From Hathewaya massiliensis (GTDB taxonomy: Bacteria > Bacillota > Clostridia > Clostridiales > Clostridiaceae): a stretch of DNA of 64,000 nucleotides. The DNA lies in assembly GCF_902143515.1 (NCBI RefSeq), contig NZ_CABFVD010000009.1:3205-67204 (forward strand), in the 5' to 3' direction. Shown here in pieces: positions 63,336-64,000 of the stretch. Under the pieces are notes generated by a model, which saw nothing but the letters and a program-made list of their open reading frames with translations, did not search any database and was not told the DNA's origin. The first letter of the stretch is position 1, and the number at the start of each line of letters is the position of its first letter. Both the position numbers and the translations under genes were made by a program.

Positions 63336-64000
63336 ATGAATAAACTATCAAAAATTTTATCAATCACTACTGCAACTTTAATTTCAATGTCTTTAAGTTC
63401 TTCAGTTTATGCAATTGGTCTAAATTGCAATGTAGCAACTAATTCAACTTGTAACCCAGTAAAAGTATTAAATTGTAACTCAGTAAATAATTCAAACTTT
63501 AAAATATTAAATAATACTTGCGGAAATTTAAACGCTAATACTATAAATAATATATTAGCAAACTGTGGTTTAAGTAAATCATGTAACCAAAATATATTAG
63601 GAACTTCTTGCAATAGTAACTCATGTACTCAAAACAACTTAGTTAACTCTTGTGCTGGTGGTTCATGTAATCAAACTGCAAAACCAGTTAAACCTACTGC
63701 AAAACCAGCTACACCTGTTACAAAACCAACTACTCCTGCTCCAAAGCCAGCTACCTCTGCTGTAAAACCAGTTGCAAACCCTACTACTCAAACTAGTAGT
63801 AATTTTTCTCAATACCAACAAGAGGTTTTAAACCTTGTAAATGCAGAAAGAGCTAAGGCAGGATTAAAACCTTTAAAATTAAATGCTGAACTTAATAAGG
63901 TTGCAACTTTAAAATCACAAGATATGGCAACTAAAAATTATTTCTCACATACTTCACCAACTTACGGTTCACCTTTTGATATGATGAGTAAATTTGGTAT
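63336..64000 (+). CDS. Secreted CAP-domain (SCP/PR1-like) protein, truncated by window end
   Basis: An open frame from ATG 63336 (AAGGAAGGAATGATAAA site) runs to the window edge with no stop. A signal peptide at about 1-27 ends SSSVYA. Residues about 28-110 are Asn/Cys-rich (CNVATNSTCNPVKVLNCNSV). A Pro/Ala/Lys/Thr repeat linker (AKPVKPTAKPATPVTKPTTP) spans about 115-150. A CAP domain then begins (YQQEVLNLVNAERAKAGLKP; KSQDMATKNYFSHTSPTYGS). This resembles clostridial and bacillar YkwD/SafA-associated CAP proteins of spores or the cell surface. Confidence 0.88.
   Translation, partial: MNKLSKILSITTATLISMSLSSSVYAIGLNCNVATNSTCNPVKVLNCNSVNNSNFKILNNTCGNLNANTINNILANCGLSKSCNQNILGTSCNSNSCTQNNLVNSCAGGSCNQTAKPVKPTAKPATPVTKPTTPAPKPATSAVKPVANPTTQTSSNFSQYQQEVLNLVNAERAKAGLKPLKLNAELNKVATLKSQDMATKNYFSHTSPTYGSPFDMMSKFG

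Noticed and set aside
63407-63613. Minus-strand frame opposite the CAP-domain protein
   Set aside because: Shadow of Asn-rich coding sequence; the plus strand has a clear signal peptide and ribosome site.
1-64000. CRISPR array, rRNA or tRNA genes, prophage
   Set aside because: No regular direct repeats with unique spacers, no rRNA-like or cloverleaf sequence recognised, and no phage structural genes seen.

Overview
This window is very AT-rich and its genes look like those of an anaerobic, spore-forming Firmicute of the genus Clostridium (sensu stricto). The grounds are strong AGGAGG-type ribosome sites, the order tig-clpP-clpX-lon-engB, pyruvate formate-lyase with its activase, a clostridial pyrBICFKDE operon, a CwlD-type spore-cortex amidase, PerR, and many short intrinsic terminators. 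The species cannot be named from the sequence alone.

Layout. 1-3.5 kb is a mobile-element patch: an intact IS3-type element, a HExxH metallopeptidase-like gene ending 5 bp from the IS edge, and a decayed ORF built from two different transposases. 3.6-6.5 kb carries an alpha/beta hydrolase, an AraC-type regulator and trmB. 6.6-11.8 kb is a sensor kinase, LuxR-type regulator, ABC ATPase and two ABC-2 permeases in the same order as the LnrJKLMN (linearmycin) system of Bacillus. 11.8-18.7 kb has a site-2-type protease, envelope proteins, a CarD-type regulator, PerR, an orphan solute-binding lipoprotein and an FG-GAP-like membrane protein. 18.8-21.2 kb is a run of low-complexity genes: one Asn/Met-rich protein and three Cys-rich membrane proteins, two of them paralogues. 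21.4-28.3 kb is the proteostasis block (engB, lon, clpX, clpP, tig). 28.5-33.8 kb holds a TIM-barrel isomerase-like protein, a membrane protein, pflB and pflA. 33.9-39.7 kb is the full UMP-biosynthesis operon with a PyrR-type leader. 40.2-43.4 kb has a lytic transglycosylase, a CwlD-like amidase and a lipoprotein. 43.4-47.9 kb is a two-component system whose response-regulator gene is interrupted. 48-51.6 kb is a MerR-methyltransferase fusion and two DegT-type aminotransferases. 51.7-64 kb carries a GGDEF/EAL protein, a Lon-like protease, aminopeptidase P, 5-formyl-THF cyclo-ligase, a rhodanese, an AEC transporter, a coiled-coil protein with a polysaccharide deacetylase, and the start of a CAP-domain secreted protein.

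The most interesting element is at about 44,884-47,260: an IStron, that is, a group I self-splicing intron joined to a tnpB nuclease gene. It sits inside a PhoB/OmpR-type response-regulator gene. The intron core (P, Q, R and S elements) is readable on the minus strand. A 21-bp inverted repeat encloses tnpB, and precise removal would restore a normal 226-residue regulator directly upstream of its histidine kinase. Two further signals stand out. One is a dispersed, partly palindromic intergenic repeat with at least seven copies in this window. The other is a pyr leader with two PyrR-binding-type loops, one set to control a terminator and one placed to hide the pyrB ribosome site.
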